Of a stretch of DNA of 8,167 nucleotides, positions 5,702 to 8,167 are shown in pieces; within the stretch, counting starts at the first letter, position 1; every line of letters begins with the position of its first letter. This DNA is from Belnapia sp. (GTDB taxonomy: Bacteria > Pseudomonadota > Alphaproteobacteria > Acetobacterales > Acetobacteraceae), in assembly GCA_028291445.1 (NCBI GenBank), contig JAQGIA010000322.1, positions 1 to 8,167 on the forward strand, given 5' to 3'. Both the position numbers and the translations under genes were made by a program. The notes beneath the pieces were generated by a model. The model did not search any database and was not told where the DNA came from. It worked only from the letters and a program-made list of their open reading frames with translations.

Positions 5702-6691
5702 TCAGGGCTCCAGCTTCACTCCGGTGCGCTCCACCACCGTCCGGAACTTCGCCACCTCCCGCACCAGGAATTCCCGCGCCTCGGCCGGGGAATTGGGCGC
5801 GGTCCAGGCCTCCACCCCCGCGGTCAGCAGCCGCTGGCGCAATGCCGGCTCGGCCAGCGAGGCGACCAGCGCCTGGTTCAGCGCCGCCTGCACCGCGGCC
5901 GGCATGTTCGGCGGACCGAGCAGGATGTTCCAGGTGGTCATCTCGTAGCCGGGGACGCCGGCCTCGGCCAGGGTCGGCAGATCGGGGAAGGAGGGGGAGC
6001 GGCGGTTGCCCGTCACCGCGATGCCGCGGACCATCCCGTCCCGCACCTGCTGCGCGGCGGAGGCCAGCACGGCGATACCGAACTGGCCCTCGCCCTGGAA
6101 GATCGCCGTCAGCATCTGCCCGCCGCTGCGATAGGGCACGTGGACGAAGCGGGTCTTGAGATCGAGCGCCAGCATCTCCGGCGCCAGATGCACGATCGCC
6201 CCGACGCCCGAGGTCGCATAGGTGAAGGTATCCGGCGGCGCGGCGCGCAGCCGGGCCAGCACCTCGGGCGCCGTGGTCGCGGGGAAGTCCTTGTTCACCA
6301 CCAGGATCAGCGGCGCCGTGCCGATGATCCCGAGGTGGGAGTAATCCTCGACCGGGTTGTAGCGCGTGCCGCCGACCAGCGCCGCCGGCGCGATGGCATG
6401 CGAGGAGCTTTCGACCAGCATGATGGTATGGCCATCCGGCGCCTGGCGCTTCAGCCATTCGCTGGCGACGATGCCGGCGGCGCCGGGCCGGTTCTCCACC
6501 ACCACCCGCGCCTCCCGCCCGAGGTTGGCGCCCAGCCGCTCGGCCAGGATGCGGGCGGCGATATCGGTCGAGCCACCCGGCGCATAGCCGGTGACGAAGG
6601 TGATCGGCCGGTCGGGGAAAGCCAGCGCCACGGGTGGGGCGGCGGCCAGGGCCAGCAGGGCGACCAGCGGGGCGAGCAGCAGGCGATGCAT
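5702..6691 (-). CDS. Bug/TctC-family tripartite tricarboxylate transporter substrate-binding protein
   Basis: Complete 329-residue periplasmic binding protein of the Bug/TctC family. A standard Sec signal (MHRLLLAPLV..., Leu/Ala core) with a likely cut after VALA (21-24) gives a mature start FPDRPITFV. Family landmarks are GYAPGGSTD (35-43), VVVENRPGAAGI (63-74), APDGHTIML (84-92), PYRSGGQ (186-192) and DLPTLAEAGVPGYE (237-250). The ligand is unknown; such proteins bind carboxylates, aromatic acids, amino acids or nicotinate-type compounds. The start is supported by AAGG seven bases upstream (6699-6702). It is the last gene of a three-gene minus-strand block behind a dehydrogenase and an unknown protein, separated from the latter by 22 bases, so it is probably co-transcribed. 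No TctA/TctB membrane subunits occur in the window. It clearly belongs to the same family as the binding protein at the left edge, but the pocket segments differ (YRSGG versus YRGSG), so they likely differ in ligand. Confidence 0.95.
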   Translation of the reverse strand: MHRLLLAPLVALLALAAAPPVALAFPDRPITFVTGYAPGGSTDIAARILAERLGANLGREARVVVENRPGAAGIVASEWLKRQAPDGHTIMLVESSSHAIAPAALVGGTRYNPVEDYSHLGIIGTAPLILVVNKDFPATTAPEVLARLRAAPPDTFTYATSGVGAIVHLAPEMLALDLKTRFVHVPYRSGGQMLTAIFQGEGQFGIAVLASAAQQVRDGMVRGIAVTGNRRSPSFPDLPTLAEAGVPGYEMTTWNILLGPPNMPAAVQAALNQALVASLAEPALRQRLLTAGVEAWTAPNSPAEAREFLVREVAKFRTVVERTGVKLEP

Positions 6692-6713
6692 CGGGAAGCC
6701 TTTTTCCGGCGGA

Positions 6714-7457
6714 TCAGGTCCGCATGAGGTCGGGAGGCGTGCGGCCGGGAATGGCGCCCATCAGCCCCAGGTCGATGGCGCAGCGGTACACCATGGCGGC
6801 GAAGCCCCGCCCACGCGCGAGGGCGGCCAGCTTCAGCCGCGCCGCGGGTTCCGCCACCAGCCGTTCCAGCGCCGCGCCGTCATCCGGCAGCGGCTGGCTC
6901 GGCAACACCGGGCCGCGCTGCGCCGGGGTGTCCAGCAGCAGCCGTTCCACCACCCGGGAATCCAGCGAGACGACGGCGCCGCAGGTGATCGGCAGGTCCT
7001 CGTCCGGCCGGGCGAGCCGGGCGCCGACCAGCGCGCCGGGCGCCCGGTTGCGATCGAGGAAGCGGTCCCAGATCACCAGCGCCTCGCCATCCGGGAAGCT
7101 CGTGGCCCTGACGCCGCCCTCGGGCTGCGGGCCATGGATGCGGAACAGGCCGAATTCCGCCGTCGCCAGCGCTCCGATCAGCCGGTACTCGTCGCTGCCG
7201 GGGATCGGCGCCTCCGCCTTGGCCTGGCGGTCGAAGGCGCGGCCATGGTCGCCCAAGGGGTCCAGCACGCCGAGGTCGAAGACCGCCGCGAGCTGCATCT
7301 CGTCGCCCGGCCTGACCTGCTTGCCGTCCCATAGCGAGAGGGCACGGGCCTGCTGGGCAAGGCTGGCGAGCGGGATGCGCTTCGAGGCATCGGTCAGGAT
7401 GCGCCGGCGCAGTGCCGCGTAACGGCCATAGCGGGCCGCGGTGGCTTGCTCGGTCAT
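6714..7457 (-). CDS. Conserved-looking protein of unknown function between dehydrogenase and binding protein
   Basis: I do not recognise this 247-residue protein. It has no signal peptide or membrane segment and is probably cytoplasmic. Residues 10-45 form a basic, helical-looking start (YGRYAALRRRILTDASKRIP, then an Ala/Leu-rich stretch ending SLWDG). A mixed middle part follows, with HGRAFDRQAK (71-80), PGSDEYRLIGAL (86-97), a GLFRIHG strand (103-109), ALVIWDRFLDR (126-136) and LPITCGAVVSL (155-165). The C-terminal third is helical and ends in a Pro/Arg tail. Two cysteines (C159, C226) and several histidines are present but form no known metal motif. Coding is supported by the unbroken frame, typical amino-acid composition and its fit between two same-strand genes (33 bases after one, 22 before the next). 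The start ATG 7457-7455 has only a weak ribosome-binding site. Co-transcription suggests a role linked to the dehydrogenase or uptake of its substrate. Confidence 0.8.
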   Translation of the reverse strand: MTEQATAARYGRYAALRRRILTDASKRIPLASLAQQARALSLWDGKQVRPGDEMQLAAVFDLGVLDPLGDHGRAFDRQAKAEAPIPGSDEYRLIGALATAEFGLFRIHGPQPEGGVRATSFPDGEALVIWDRFLDRNRAPGALVGARLARPDEDLPITCGAVVSLDSRVVERLLLDTPAQRGPVLPSQPLPDDGAALERLVAEPAARLKLAALARGRGFAAMVYRCAIDLGLMGAIPGRTPPDLMRT

Positions 7458-7460
7458 TGG

Positions 7461-7502
7461 GTTCAGTCCGGGTCGTTCAGTTCGGGTCGCTCAATTCGGA
7501 AC
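7461..7502. repeat. Three tandem 14-base units spanning a stop codon
   Basis: Units on the plus strand: GTTCAGTCCGGGTC (7461-7474), GTTCAGTTCGGGTC (7475-7488) and the diverged GCTCAATTCGGAAC (7489-7502). Units one and two differ at one base; the third matches the second at 10 of 14. The third contains the stop and last codons of the dehydrogenase gene on the minus strand, so the other two are copies of that gene's end within the gap before the next gene. In both extra copies the TGA is preserved. Confidence 0.8.
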
Positions 7503-8167
7503 CGCGACGCCGAGGCTGCGGGCGCAGGCGACGATGCTGGCCCAGGTATCCGGCTGCAGCGGCACGCCCTTGGCCAGGCGTTCGGCCTTCAGCCGCGCCT
7601 CGGGCTCGCCCGGTGCCAGCACCTCGCCGCCCGGGGCCGCCGGCTTGCAGGTCTTGATCCAGGCGACGTAATCCTCGGCCGTCTTGAGGAATTCGGCCGG
7701 CGAGCCGAAATGCTTCGGCGAGATGTAGATCGACAGCATGCCGTTGCTGATCCGCCCGCGTTCCTTGACCGGGCCGGAGGAGCCGCCGCCGGTGAAGGCG
7801 CCCGCCAGCAGGTCGCAGACCAGGGCGAGGCCGGAGCCCTTGTGCTCGCCGAAGGCACGGATCGCGCCCAGCCCGTTGGACGCGTTGCGCGGGCCGATCT
7901 GGTCATAGTCGCCGTACAGGGTATGCGGATCGGCCGAGAGGGTGCCGTCCGGCTCCACCAGCGCATCATGCGGCAGTGCCTTGCCGCCATTGCTGGCGAC
8001 CAGCACCTTGCCTTCGGCGACCAGCGAGGTGGCGAAGTCGAGCACCACCGGCGGGCTGGTCGGCACGCCGACGCAGAAGGGGTTGGTCGAGAAGCGCCGC
8101 TCGGTGCCGCCGAAGGGCGCCACCAGCACGCTGCCGGCGACGTTGACGAAGTGGATCGAGATCAGCC
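7491..8167 (-). CDS. Ldh2/malate-lactate dehydrogenase-family oxidoreductase (5' part outside window)
   Basis: C-terminal part (about 224 residues) of an NAD(P)-dependent 2-hydroxyacid dehydrogenase of the Ldh2 family, which includes malate/L-lactate, ureidoglycolate and sulfolactate dehydrogenases; family members are usually 330-360 residues. The frame is open to the window edge, starting ...ISIHFVNVAG. Recognisable family segments are LVAPFGGTERRFSTNPFCVGVP (the TNP motif), VVLDFATS, and FGEHKGSGLALVCDLLAGAFTGGG, the conserved H-K-G-x-G-L-A-L region near the active site and dimer interface. The last residues are GVAVPN before TGA at 7493-7491. The precise substrate cannot be assigned from this fragment. 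It heads a same-strand block with the unknown protein and a Bug-family binding protein, which suggests uptake and oxidation of a hydroxyacid. Its stop codon lies inside the third unit of a tandem 14-base repeat. Confidence 0.9.
   Translation of the reverse strand, partial: LISIHFVNVAGSVLVAPFGGTERRFSTNPFCVGVPTSPPVVLDFATSLVAEGKVLVASNGGKALPHDALVEPDGTLSADPHTLYGDYDQIGPRNASNGLGAIRAFGEHKGSGLALVCDLLAGAFTGGGSSGPVKERGRISNGMLSIYISPKHFGSPAEFLKTAEDYVAWIKTCKPAAPGGEVLAPGEPEARLKAERLAKGVPLQPDTWASIVACARSLGVAVPN

Noticed and set aside
5153..6727. 524-codon plus-strand frame covering tlpA and the second binding protein
   Set aside because: It is a shadow in another frame of tlpA and antisense to a clear Bug-family gene; no motif or plausible composition.

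Overview
The window is strongly GC-rich (roughly 70% by eye), densely packed and entirely protein-coding in character. I see no RNA genes, transposases, CRISPR arrays or phage genes. Two exported substrate-binding proteins of the Bug/TctC family, a TauD-type dioxygenase, an Ldh2-type dehydrogenase and the divergent tlpA/argH pair together suggest an alphaproteobacterium, most likely an Acetobacteraceae member such as Roseomonas or a relative. The taxon is inferred from gene content and protein style, not from a marker gene.

Layout from left to right. (1) Minus strand, 1-1867: a TauD/TfdA-like Fe(II)/2-oxoglutarate dioxygenase, followed with a 4-base stop/start overlap by a Bug-family periplasmic binding protein whose 3' end lies outside the window. 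(2) A 147-base divergent intergenic region. (3) Plus strand, 2015-2470: a small exported protein of unknown function. (4) Minus strand, 2481-5041: argH (argininosuccinate lyase), a tiny LptM-like lipoprotein overlapping its stop codon, then a metallo-beta-lactamase-fold hydrolase of the AHL-lactonase-like type. (5) Plus strand, 5043-5696: a TlpA-like thioredoxin with a twin-arginine signal and a Pro-Trp repeat linker, whose start codon is one base from the argH start. (6) Minus strand, 5702-8167: an Ldh2/malate-lactate dehydrogenase-like protein (5' part outside the window), a 247-residue protein I do not recognise, and a second Bug-family binding protein, all in one direction with short gaps.

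How they may work together. The argH-lptM part is housekeeping: the last step of arginine synthesis plus an outer-membrane assembly lipoprotein, with tlpA on the opposite strand as is common in this class. The two flanking blocks look like small catabolic or uptake operons, each pairing a periplasmic carboxylate-type binding protein with an oxidoreductase (dioxygenase on one side, 2-hydroxyacid-type dehydrogenase on the other). No TctA/TctB membrane subunits are present in the window.

I do not find a clear undescribed system. The items most worth a second look are the 15-base repeat encoding a Pro-Trp linker in the TlpA protein, the argH and tlpA starts separated by a single base, a tandem 14-base repeat that copies a gene's stop-codon region, the unrecognised 247-residue protein, and the overlapped dioxygenase/binding-protein pair.
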